Notes under the pieces: generated by a model
Databases searched by the model: none
Told to the model about the DNA's origin: nothing
Seen by the model: only the letters and a program-made list of their open reading frames with translations
Program-made: the position numbers and the translations under genes
NCBI RefSeq assembly: GCF_901709675.1
Contig: NC_051097.1
Coordinates: 11,572,039-11,636,038 of the forward strand
From: Syngnathus acus
Taxonomy: Eukaryota; Chordata; Actinopteri; Syngnathiformes; Syngnathidae
Length of the DNA: 64,000 nt
Direction: 5' to 3'
Shown: in pieces, positions 1-11,475 of the stretch
How positions within the stretch are numbered: the stretch's first letter is position 1
Layout of the letters: each line of letters opens with the position of its first letter

Positions 1-2452
1 GCTTGGTAAGGCGAGAAAGCCGACTTGAAGTTGGGCGTGGTGGGGGGAGGTGCCGTGTAGGAGAAAGAGGGGGTCGAATGTGCGGGTTCGGGCGGGGTGA
101 GGTGCTGCTGCTGCTGCTTCGAGGGCGCATGCTCGGACGTGGCGCCGCGGTACATGTTGCTGCGGTACTGAGGCCTCTCGGGTCTGCGATTGTAGGCGTC
201 CTGGAACTTGCTCTCGTGTCGCCGCGACTTGTAGCCTCCGGAGCTCTCCGCCCGGCCAGACTGGTACGCGGGTGTGGACTGGCGACTGGAGTAGCTGGAG
301 TCTTGCGAGTAGGGGGTGCCCGCTTGGCGCGGCGTCCCCTGGGACTGGGGCGTGTCCTGCCGAAGGCTGGAGTAGCCCGTCTCCAGGGACAGCGGCGTGG
401 TGGAGGTGCTGCTGCTGCCGCCGGGCGGCACCGGGCCCGCCGCGGCCGACAAGCTGCTCTCCGACAACCGGCGGATGGGTTCGCATGACTTTGGAGGGGG
501 ACGCAGAAAAATGGCGCTATGAGACGTTGAAGACAACATTTCACCCAGAATTGCACACAAAATAAAAAGCTCAATGCGATAACAGCCAATCACAGGCGAC
601 TTTTACCAGTAAAGCTTCAGCCAGGCTACGAGGGGAAACTTCTCTGGCTTCCTCCACGCCGACAGGCAGCGTCCGCGGCGTGTAGCTTCCATTCATCAGG
701 AGCTGGAAGTACCGAAGGCGATTCTCACCTGAGGAACAGTTAAGAGACAATCAACACGCCGCGGTTAACAATGCACAAACAATGACCCAGTCAAAGAACA
801 AAAGGTTCAAAAAACATTTCAGTCTTTCAAACGAGGTTAAAATGTACCGTAAATGCTGTACAGTGTGCGGAACGCATCACAAACGTTTTTTGTTTCATGG
901 AGGGCCGCAACAAATTCATGGAAAATCCACGGATGAGCTGAACCCTTGGAAATTCAAATGATTCCAAAGTGTCAATAAATACAAGCACGCACGCACGCAC
1001 GCATTTCCACTAAATGCCATTTGCTGGGGGCGGGATTTGTTTACAGGGCTGAAATTAAGCCCAGTGGGGAGTCGCCGGCGCCCTCAGCCAGGGGCTTGAG
1101 GGAGCAGGGATTACTTTCAATGAAATTCAATTAGCCCTCAGTTCCCAAGCAATGCAGGTGATCACATGACAGCTGTCGCCCATAGTAAGCCAGACGCCGT
1201 CACAAGTGCGGAGTTGTTTACCTTTGGGGTCCAGTTCCACGTGGATGATGTTTCCCATCACGGAGGTGTTGTGCAGCATCTGCACGGCCGTCTTGGCGGC
1301 TTTGACGCTCTCAAAGACCACCTTGGCGATGCCCAAGTGCTTCTTGTTTTTGGGGTTGTAAAGGATCTCCACCTGCTCGATGTCGCCAAACTTCTTGCAC
1401 ATGTCCGTCAGGAAGCCCTCGCGGATGTTGTCGTTCAAGCGGGCGAACGTCACCTCCTTCGGGGGCACGGGGCCGATGTAATATTCGTCGATCTTCAGTG
1501 AGAGAGTGGATTTTTAGGGGACTCAACAATGCAACAGTTGTCCGGGAAATGCCGACAAAAGCTGCTAATACCAAATGAACATTTCGTTGGATTGGTAAGT
1601 AGAGAGCGGCTACTATGGGTTCCCCTCTCTTGGACTAGAAAGCCCAAATAAGAGCAAGGGGGTGTGTCTGGAACTTATGACAACCCCTGCTTTCCCACCC
1701 ACCTTTCACCCCAAGGAAAAGACTGGCTGTCAAGACTACCTTGAACTTGGGCACCGGTAGGTCCGTTTCTTTGTATTTGGTCCAAAGGCGACCGATCCTC
1801 GGGTCTCGGACGCTGTCCACCGGTGGCATCCCCGGGTTCTGCGGAGGAGGAGGCGGGGAGGGAGCACATTGCTGACTGTCATCCACCCAAAGCACTATCT
1901 CACTCCGACGACAAGTAAACAAAGTAGCGTAAAGTCGCGTGAGCGATGATGGAGGCTGAGTCCGGAGGAGCGATCACGGAGCTCGGCTGCTTGGCGGCGG
2001 TGGCGGCCGTCCACTTACGGGCATGTTGAAAGCATGTCCATCGTAGCGAAACAGCTTGTGCGATCCCTTCTTGAGCGCCGGGTCGATGATCAACTTGAAA
2101 CTTCTCCAGTTGTGACTCCGCTTCTCCGTCGGGCCGGGGTGACCGTCCGTGCCGCCGTTGGCCAACGCTGAAAGCACACACACGGCAAGGCAAAGCCGAG
2201 CTAACGTGAGGCAGCGGCGGCTAAAGCACGGACGCTCGCCCGCCCGCCCGCTCGTTCCCTTTACCGCCGCCGCCACCAGCACCTTCCTCGTCCGCGGCAC
2301 TTGCACTAAAATCGTTACTTACACATGCGTGACTTGGTGTGGCTCGCCAAGGCAATTGAGAGAAAGGTGGCGAAAGAAAAGGGGGGCTTACTTGAACTCT
2401 GCTTTCTGCCATGGTCCTCGCACAATTTGTTTCTCTCCCCCGGCTTGGACAT
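1..2452 (-). CDS. setd1b: SETD1B histone H3K4 methyltransferase, N-terminal part (gene runs off the left edge)
   Basis: Catalytic subunit of a COMPASS-type complex that methylates histone H3 lysine 4 in the nucleus. Only the N-terminal ~396 residues are in the window; the SET domain lies beyond base 1. Coding exons are 2392-2452, 2019-2167, 1740-1838, 1222-1492, 607-728 and 1-488. Exon 2 carries the family motif [16 protein letters not shown]. Exon 4 encodes the RRM ([14 protein letters not shown], then HLGIAKVVF and [13 protein letters not shown]), closer to SETD1B than SETD1A as I recall them. Exon 6 is Ser/Thr/Gln-rich, with the conserved [14 protein letters not shown] stretch and a short Gln run. 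The start at 2452 ([10 protein letters not shown]) was chosen because it alone reaches exon 2 in the correct phase. A second ATG at 2412, in strong Kozak context, is out of frame. The acceptor of exon 6 (after base 488) is the least certain boundary. Confidence 0.93.
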
Positions 2453-5400
2453 GATTCGCCCCGATCGAGGGATCCTTTCTTGTTGAATCGGTGAGATAAA
2501 GGGGAATCGCTTTTCGCCCCGCTCACATTACATGATTTGGCTGGAAGAAGGGTGGAAGTGGCTCCTTTCTGAGCGAGAGCCCGCACATATTGTGTGGCTG
2601 CTGCTGCTGCTGCTCGAGTCTGTGCTCCGGCTGTTGCTGCTGCTGTGAGGAGCTTCAGCAGGGTACGGTAGCTTCTTTCTGTCTCTCCCACAATACACCG
2701 CTTAGCTTAGCTTAGCTTAGCTTAGCTTAGGCTTTGGCCCCACGTCGAAACGGCGGGCGCACTTTCGCCACGACAACTGCAACCCGCTCGTGGAATAAAG
2801 ACAAAGGCGCCGTGTAACGTGATACGCTAAGAACTCTCCGTTAAAAATATATACAAACACACACATATATATGTATATGCGCGTGTGACTTTGTCGGGAA
2901 TATGTTTCTGTATTTTTCCGGGTCAGGTTGACCGTCTCTACACGCTTTTGACGAATCTGCTTCTACTCGCATTGGCCAAACGTTCGATATGAACTCGTTA
3001 GACTCGCAACCGAAATGTGAATCAAATCGAACGGCAGGCAATTTCCTTGTTTTTACAAAACAGCAATAGTCCAAATCTGAGAATACGTTTCAAATACAGA
3101 AGGCCGTTTTGAGCTGGTTACTGCATCACCCCAAAGAAATACTGGAGTGTCTTTTCCCATAGCGAACGTCAGCTGACGCCGTGTTTACGTTTCATTTGAA
3201 CATTATATATGACTTGCTTTACCAAAGAGTTTTGTTTTGACTGGCTACCAAACCGTAGCAGAATCGCCAATGAAATATGAACAAAACCCATCTGGTATCC
3301 CTTGATGTAGATATCTAAATGCGACTTTAAAACTCAATAGACTTATTTATTTCGTTATTATTTATCTTTGAGGGGCAAGTAATAAGGGATATAATGTGGT
3401 TGCGCAAGCGCACGTCTTATCGCTGCGTTTGTTTTCAGAATTAACCAATCACATTCAAACTCATGTCAAATGGGAGTCAACAAACATCTGCCACCATTTA
3501 AGCTGTCACAGTTTAACTCCAAATAAAATTCAGATGTTCTCATGACTTTCTCCTGACTTTTTTTTTTTGGAAGAGCACCCTGGCATTTGCATAAAAACAG
3601 ACCTTTTGGAATGATGGCCAAAGTTCACAATTTGATCAGACCCTGCCTGACACATTTTCTCCACATGAGTTTGTTCGGTTTTGTTTTTTCTTCTTCTTCT
3701 TTGTGAGACTGGCTCCTGTTTGTTCCCTTGACCAAACAACCCAGACATATGACTAAAGATTGTTGCCCCATATTAAAGAGCCAGCATTCGCAGAAATTCT
3801 GCGGCACTTTCGATGTTGCCGTTTCCCTTTTGGCCGCCTCCCTGATCATATTTGCATATTCATTTGACACGGTTTGCGTTGGTTGTTGTCTTTGGTTAGT
3901 TGGTTTTGGTTTGGAGTTTTGGTTTTCACTGCCTGCTGATTTTTGTCTGGTTTTGCAGCACTCAGCCAAATGATTAAAAATGTGAATAAAAGCATTTGAC
4001 AGAAAGACAATAATGTCATTTTTCCAAACAAGAAAACTACCGTCTTGACTATTCTGAATTTCTGTCTGCAGCCGATGCCTCTAGATGCACGACTGGCAAT
4101 AGAGTGTGTTTGCATTTAGTTGGACGGGGTTTTCTTCTTTTTTTTCTAATTGATTGAAGTTTTGTTTTGTCTAAGGCAGGCAAATAGTGTTATTTGACAT
4201 TGCCTGCTGTTTTCTTCTCTCCAGTGCTCGGGCAATTGGCTGGTTAACAGCGGGCAGCCTGGCCAGCCAATCAGCGTGCAGCACCACGAGGCGCCGTCTG
4301 CTATTAGAGGGAGGCACAAGAAGTCCTTCAACGCACAGCAGAGAGAGAGAGAGAGAGAGAGGGCCTGAAAGCTCTCTCTCAGCAGCCATTTTCCTGAAAA
4401 ACACAGGGACTTAATGGCCTACATGGGTTTCCTTTGTTCCAAAAAGGGATCTTACACTCGATTTCCTCACCTCTCATGGACTATGATAAGATCCTAAGAT
4501 TGCTTCCTTTGAAAGGGACTGAGAAGAAGGAAGAGAATGTACTGGATGTAATTACCCTGTGAACATTTTCAGCCTTTTTTCCTCTGCTCGGAATCATCCA
4601 TCTTTGGCTTAAGCCAGGCCACGTGGCACTCCCAAATAGTTTTCTCTTCTTAAAATACATGTAAATAAACTGCTTAATGACTTTGAGAGGAGGAGGAGCA
4701 GGAAAACACAGTTTAAGTATCTGAATGTGTAGTTGAGGCCTTGTATGAGTGGCAATGAGTAAGTCCAGTTTTCTGATCATCTACTATGTTTGTAATGTGA
4801 ATAAGGCATGCAAGGTATTGCTCATTAAACGATTCTTGTCCTAAAACCAAGTTTTTTTTGGTAGCAACATTATTCAATATGCTAGCCTCGAGGTGAATAC
4901 TAGTGTTGGTCGTCGGTGGCCTTGGTTACGCTTTCCCTCCCCATTTAATTCAGAACACAACTGCCTTGATGAATGGCTCTGAACATTTTCTCCCACAACA
5001 GAATCAGGTGAGATTTGCTCTGGGCAGGATTGGTTTGTGCTTGCTCCCATTTGCCATTTAAAACACGCAAATGACCTTGCTTCAAGGGCACATTTAATTT
5101 CCAGGTCGACAGCGTCCCTGGACAGAGAAGAAGGGAGCACGCTTGAAGATATTTACCTCAAATGGAGTGAGCAGGCCTACATGACACAAAAGCAGGAGGA
5201 ACAATTTCAGCTCCATCTTCGGATCCTCCGACAATGTCATTAGTAAGGGATGGGCAAACGTCTCCTGAAAAGGAAGGAATCCATTAGGGCAAAAGGTAGC
5301 GCTCTTTCCAAACGAAAAAAGATCAAATCATGAGTGAGTGAGTGCGTGCGTGCGTCTCGCCATTGCCCCCCCAGCCTGCGAATAACGCATCTTCAACCAT

Positions 5401-7844
5401 CATCTGTTTGGGCAATATGCAAAGCATCTCTCTCTCACTCTCCTTCAAGACGGGATAAGATCCACCTTTAAACCGTCTTCCACATCGACCACTCGCTAAG
5501 CATCACCGCATTCAAAGTACAAGGAAATGTTATTTGAAAAGGTAATTGATTTTCTTTTCTAAACACTTTTCATTGTTTTGCCCGTTTTTCTTCTTTTTTT
5601 TCTGAAATCTACATATAGGCATTCTCATGAGAGGACAGTGAACACTTGCCAAGTGAGATTCATCAACAGTTTTCCATTTACAATTCATGTAACAGTACTT
5701 TTGTATTTGTGAATATTGTCGACTTACAGCTGGTATTCAAAATATGTCATCCAAGCCTGTGAAACGCAAACGAATCTTAATGGGGAGAAATCTTGGGACT
5801 TTTCACTGCTTTCCCTTTGTCCAATAGTCATTTGGGTGGCTTGTAGGTTTAAAAGTGACGAGCAGTTTCTCAGCTCTGCTCGCTCTCAAAATGGCTTCTC
5901 AACGCGCACGCGCGCGCGCGCACACACACACACACGACGCAGCGCTGCGTCTTGTTCTTCAGACTGGGTGGGTGAGGTCCTCGAGCACGTCAGGGACGAT
6001 GGGGGAGGGGAAATTCTCCACGTTCCCACTCTCAAACGGGGCGTTTTTTACTCGACGTGTCTATCATTTGAACAGGAATGGGCGAATTGACGACGAATCG
6101 AGGCTTGTAAAAGATGGCGACGGTTGGCTATGTCACACCCAAACCGGAAAGCGGTAAGGGGAGCTGTTGTGCACGTTGCCAGGGCAACACGGCTGGCCGG
6201 CCGGGCGGGCGGGCCGTCGGGCTTAGCAACCTTGCCAAATGAGGTCATATGAAGTCGGCAGCTGCAGCGGCTGTTGGTGACCGGGCTGGAAAGAAAAACA
6301 ACCTCGAAAATATGTCAACGGGCCACAAAACACAAATACAACCAAATCCGATGCGCGTATCTGGGTGTGACTTGAAGGTCTGCTCGTTTGTGTGGCGGCT
6401 TTCCGAGCGGCCTGTTTTTCCGGTTCACCATGTTTATTTTGGGCATTCCGACATGAAGGAAGCGGTGGATCGCGCACGGACGGCGTTGTTGTTTCTCCGA
6501 GCTTCGACTTCCACCATCCCCCAGCTCGCTCGCTCGCTCCCTCGCTCGCTCTCCCTCCCTCCTGCTCTCCCCGCCCTCCAAATCTAACCCATCCACGCAC
6601 ATGCACATGCAGCAAAGAGCGAGCAGTTTGTCGCCTATTGTCCGTAGGCTTTGGGGGGGAGGAAGAAAAAGCAAAAAGCACGCGTCCATTCGTGCTGCGC
6701 CATTGAACACAAGTGGAAGGCTCGAGCGCGGGCGGGGTGTGCTTGGACGGCTCCCTGCGTGGCGAGGCGAACACAAGCCAATCTTTGTTGAGGATTTTCA
6801 CCAAAAAGACCCGTGGATGGATGCTTTGTATGTTGACGGAATGGCTCCCTTTTAATCGATGGAGAGCGTTATCATTTGAATCATCAGCCCCCCCCTCCCT
6901 TTTCTGTTAAGCTTATTTTTACGCTTTGTCACATCAATTTGTTCTTTAGTCTTACAATCGCTTTGGAAGAATCTAATGGAGCTTGCTATTTGCTATTCGA
7001 TGTCTAAATGCTTGCATGTACGAATGTAATTGATGTCTTTCTTTTGAAATAAACTTGTGGGAGCATTACCAAGTACTATATATATAGCTGGGTCATGTTT
7101 CATTTTGAAATGGGACTACAGTATATGGGTCAGTTTCAAAATGGTGACTGTAATCAAATAATTCATGCTCATTCTAATACTATTTAAATTGCAGTATTTA
7201 CGCACCTTAATTACTATTAAATAACCAACGATCTAAAACGATTTATTTTTAAATTTACCTTATGAATCAAATATATTATTTACAACAAACAAATGATTTA
7301 TTGAGGAGAAGAATGAGTTAAAAAACATAATTTTGCAGTTTTAAAAGTAAACAATAGCTAATTAAATGCAGCAAATATTACACGACTGGAATAAAGACAG
7401 GAGTGGATTGCTGCGGCCCGGTGGCCATACCGCAAAACGCCACCATTTTGATGTCTCCAATTTGTACAAATGGAGCCAAATGGTTGAACGTCAAAGAAGA
7501 TGGTCTTCCGGATTGCATGGCGTCGCATCTGCATGGCAGAAAGTAAGCCGGCCAACCTCAAAAAGGAGTTCCCGCCCATGCAATGACACATTGCAAAAAA
7601 GGAAGTAGGCGCGGCAGTGGCGTTCCGTGCGGCGCTCCAGTGCCGCCCGTTGGTGCGCTCGGATGCTGAGCACCGGCACGCGGGCTCCAAAGGTGAGGGC
7701 CCATCTGTCGGCAGCTCGACGCCGAGCGGACAAAAGTGCTCCGACGTCCAGAGCGGCCCGTGTGATTTCTTCCGCAGGCTTTCTTTGCCATGCACGGACG
7801 GCCTCGACGGAGCCACTAAGCTGGTCCTGTGAGTGACGAGGAGG
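2453..7844. other. Intergenic space between setd1b and rhof (head to head)
   Basis: The two genes point away from each other across about 5.4 kb, so this stretch must hold both promoters. Bases 2150-2700 are CpG-rich next to the setd1b start. A second CpG-rich zone spans about 5880-6800, with an alternating (GC)n(AC)n tract at 5903-5935, and could hold an upstream promoter or first exon of rhof, or a non-coding RNA promoter. A (GA)n tract lies at 4341-4361. Bases 6900-7340 are AT-rich with no signal. No open frame here has gene-like codon use or recognisable homology. In human, a long non-coding RNA (LINC01089) is annotated between RHOF and SETD1B, but nothing visible here establishes a counterpart. 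Confidence 0.6.
2581..2730. repeat. CTG/CAG trinucleotide cluster and (CTTAG)6 repeat upstream of setd1b
   Basis: Bases 2597-2614 and 2632-2646 are short CTG runs, which read CAG in the setd1b transcript direction and probably lie in its promoter or 5' UTR. Bases 2701-2730 are six perfect copies of CTTAG. No coding meaning is seen. Confidence 0.85.
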
Positions 7845-9669
7845 ATGACCCAAAATAAGGATGCCGGCGGCGCTAACGGCACCGGCAGGGAGGGTGAGGA
7901 ACTCAAGACCGTCATTGTGGGAGATGGCGGCTGTGGGAAAACCTCGCTTCTCATGGTGTATGCCAAAGATTACTTTCCAGAGGTGAGACGATGACAATCC
8001 GCCGCGTGTTCTAACCAGACGGGCTCGTCATCGCTGGCTAATCTGATGTAGACACTGATAGTCACTGTCCTCCCCTTTTCAACAGAAATACGCCCCGACG
8101 GTGTTTGAAAAAGTCACCACCACGGTGGTCCTTAGAGGAAAAGAAGTGGTGCTCAACATGTACGACACCGCAGGTAAGGCAACAAAAAGAAAACTTTCCC
8201 CCCTCAGTTGCTTGAGGAAAATCGCAGGCTGCCAATGACAAGCATGAAAATGCCACTTGTCCAGTTTTGCTTGATTTGAGTCTTCAAGTCCCTTCCTATT
8301 ATCTGCAATAAGTTTTATTACAGTGAACGCAAAATCAACTACTTTGAACATGTTTATTTTATTTCCAATGTGAGCGGACGCGTCTGTTGCAAATTGTCGT
8401 GCCGAGAGAGTGTGACATCATTGCCAAGAGGAAGCCGAAGCCAGGATGTGGTTTGCTTGCACGTCGCGCGGACGCTAACATCGCCCGCATGTCATCGCAC
8501 GTCTGTGCACGACCCGTCGCTTTCCGAGCCTGTGGGTGGCAAACTCGTTTTTACCGCAGGCCGCTTTGCAGTTGCAGACTTGCTCAAACTTGCGTTAAAA
8601 GCTTACAAAAACATCGTGCAAAATCTCATCAGTTATTCCAAAGTTGGAATTTTGTTTGAAAGTTTGCTTTCGCGGCCCATATAAGATGACACGGCGGGCC
8701 AAATCTGGCCCTCGGGCCTGGCCTTTGCCACCAGTCCGACTGCCATCAGCCGTCACCTTTGTGCTCGCAGGCCAGGAGGACTACGACAGGCTGCGCCCGC
8801 TGTCGTACCAAGAGGCCCACGTGATTCTGGTGTGCTTCGACGTGACCAACCCCACCAGTTTTGACAACGTGACCATCAAGGTAAAAGGCGCCTCGCCTCG
8901 CGTTTACTCTTCAAACGGGAATTGCAAGTTGGGAGTGGCACGCACGCATTCTTTGACTTATGATTAACTTATCGTTACGGCGCTTTCGCTGTGGCTGGAC
9001 TTTGAGCCCAAAAGCAGATTGGGAAGCCACGGCCGCCGCCGCCGCCGCCTTCTCGGAAAAAAGGTGCGCTGGGGCCTTGAACAGACGTACTGGGACAAGT
9101 TGTGGCCCTGGGACACATTCAATCGGGCTCCGCTCAGCAAAAAATGCTTTTTAGTGTCATCCAAGACTCCAAATTGCGGCAAAAAAAGTCAAAACGTGCG
9201 CATGTGCTCAGTGGCACCCGGAGGTGAAGCACTTTTGTCCGGGCGTCCCGCTCATCCTGATTGGCTGCAAGACGGACCTCAGGAAGGACAAAGAGTGCTG
9301 CAGGAGGCTGAAGGCCGTCAAGCAGGCTCCCGTCACCTACACGCAGGTGACGACCCAGTGCTCCTTTCTATTCAAACATTTGTGTCTTTGAAAATGGCCT
9401 CGCAAACGATACTTCAATTAGCCCTTTCGTTTATTTATTGACCTGTGGGCTGGCCGTTGTCATCTGCCGTCTGCTCATCTGGTGCGCTTTGCCTTGGGAC
9501 GCAGGGCCTGGCCGCGCAGCAGCAGATGAACGCCGAGCTCTACCTGGAGTGCTCGGCAAAGTGCCAGGAGAACGTGCACGACGTGTTCCGGGAGGCCGCC
9601 AAGATGGCTTTGGCTTTCCGCCGCAAGCAAAGACACTTCAAACGCAAGAGGAATTGTCAAATTCTATGA
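7845..9669 (+). CDS. rhof: Rho family small GTPase RhoF (Rif)
   Basis: Membrane-anchored Rho GTPase; the family member Rif drives formin-dependent filopodia. Exons are 7845-7982, 8086-8173, 8771-8880, 9212-9346 and 9505-9669, giving 211 residues, the same length I recall for human RHOF. Visible motifs are the P-loop GDGGCGKTS, switch [14 protein letters not shown], switch [18 protein letters not shown], the guanine-specificity loop GCKTD and the SAK-type loop ECSAKC. The C-terminus is basic ([11 protein letters not shown]) and ends in the CAAX box CQIL; the final Leu predicts geranylgeranylation. The start follows from the short N-terminal extension before [10 protein letters not shown]. The assignment to RhoF rather than RhoD rests on sequence plus the setd1b-rhof-tmem120b order shared with human 12q24.31. 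A likely polyadenylation signal lies at 10540. Confidence 0.93.
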
Positions 9670-11475
9670 GCGCACTCAGATGTGCCTTTCGTCTTAAAGT
9701 ACAAGTAAATTGTACTGCACTGGATGTTGAAGCCACTTAAGCAGTTTGAAGCTTTAATCCAGTGATTCTTTTGCATACCACTAGAGGGAGCCTGCCTTCC
9801 ACACGTGGAGACTAATTTCACATGTTCAACTTTTCACTTCTTCCCTTTTGCCAAGAAGGAGTTTGGAGTTGAGTTGTTGGTAGAGGAGTGCGTCACTAGA
9901 CCAGTGGTTCTCAATGTGTGACTCTCAGGCTCCCTCTTGTGGTGCACCAATGAATTACTGGCCAAGTACGCTTCAGTTGTGTTTCACTTTGAATTGCATT
10001 TAATTTGAAGACCTATAGATTTTGAAGCTTACTTTTGGGTACAACTTGAATGTATTTATCTGTTACATGCAAACATTTGAATTGAACCATTACATAGATA
10101 TATTTTCGAATAGTTTTTGCTAATAACATGTTGACTTGCAAATATTTTCATGTCATTTGATGACTTCTTTCTTGTGTCATTTTCCCTCTCTCGTCTTGGA
10201 TAGCTTTATATTCTCCGAATTTGAAAGCAAACAGCAAAAACGCTTTGAATGTGAAAGAATGAATTTGTTGGCCTTGCGTTCTTTTGCAGTTGTGCAGCGC
10301 AGCACACCAAGAAAAAGTTGAACTTACCTTTGAATGCAGCGCCCAAGAGTGGGACCAAAATGCAACCTCCGCTCGGCCTTCATCTCCGCTATGCGTCCTC
10401 CTCGCGACGTCTGGTACACAAACACAAATGTGTGATTGGCAATCAGTCACATATAAAGAAATGACCACTCGCCCTCATACCTGAGAACAATTCGGTCGGA
10501 AGGGCAAATCCAAGCGGAAAGGCTGGCTGACCGGCAGGCAATAAAGACACCTTTGCATGAACTTAAGTTAGAAATATTTAATTTGCTGCGCGTAATTAGG
10601 GGAAATAGTCCAGTCCCTTCCTTGTCGTGCGTGTACGTGACGGCGTTTCAGAGCACTGCCATCTCAACGGGCGGCTTCCGATACCAAAAGAAAATCAAAT
10701 GTGCAACATGACATCATCACAATGATGCCTTCAAGTGGTGACCCCTTGACACAATTAAAACAAACACATCCATCGTGCCGAGAACATAAACGCTGTGCAG
10801 TTTGTTGAAATGACTTTGAGCGAGAGAAACGTTTAGGAACAAGTGGAGTACAGCAAACCCCCAAAACATACAAAACAATATCGCGGAAAAAACTTGAAAA
10901 ATACCAATCGGAGCACTACTTCAATAGAAATGAAGCTACCTTCGTTCATTTCTGCTGATCCGGATAGGTTAAAAAGAATACAAAAACATGATCACATCAT
11001 TACATCAAACTTAAGTTAGGAAGATAAAAGGTTTCATGTGCTAAAGTGATATTGAATTTTCTGTAGGATTGGGACCTTCACCAAATAAATGGTAAAAAAA
11101 CATGTGGGGGTTCACCGTACGCCCTGGAAGGAGACATATTTCGGTCTGGGTGTGGAGGCTACAAAAAAGGAGCACAATGAGTGGACGTGACAAAGTTGGG
11201 GCCCGCAAACGTGGATCCGTCTGCTAGTTGCATATGTCCATTAGTGCACAACAAACAGTCAAGTGTGCGCTTGGTATGCACGCCATGGAGCAGCGGGGAG
11301 GATGTCGGCCAGGGGCCGGGACTCCAACACCTGGTGGCGCACACCTGAGAGAAAGAGCGAGAAAATCCACAGTACGCCCGCGTGCTAAATCCGGCCGGCC
11401 TTGAGTCGATCGACTTCCCCAGAAGAGCAAAAAAAACAAAAAAAAACCCCAAAAAATCCAATTGTGTGCAATGTC
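9670..11475. other. Convergent 3' ends of rhof and tmem120b
   Basis: No coding exon is seen. AATAAA at 10540-10545 on the plus strand could end a ~0.9 kb rhof 3' UTR. TTTAAT at 10577-10582, which reads ATTAAA on the minus strand, could end the tmem120b 3' UTR. If both are used the two transcripts just meet. Bases 9760-9961 contain an imperfect inverted repeat, listed separately. Confidence 0.5.
9760..9961. repeat. Imperfect inverted repeat in the presumed rhof 3' UTR
   Basis: The reverse complement of 9760-9795 aligns with 9926-9961 with about 29 of 36 positions identical, counted by eye. The arms are separated by ~130 bases and share the core CAGGCTCCCTCT followed by GTGGT. Both arms look like opposed copies of one short dispersed repeat. 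In RNA they could form a long hairpin. Confidence 0.7.

Noticed and set aside
6223-6804. Large open frame on the minus strand between setd1b and rhof
   Set aside because: Arg/Ser/Pro-rich product from CpG-rich DNA, no splice-site support, no recognisable domain.
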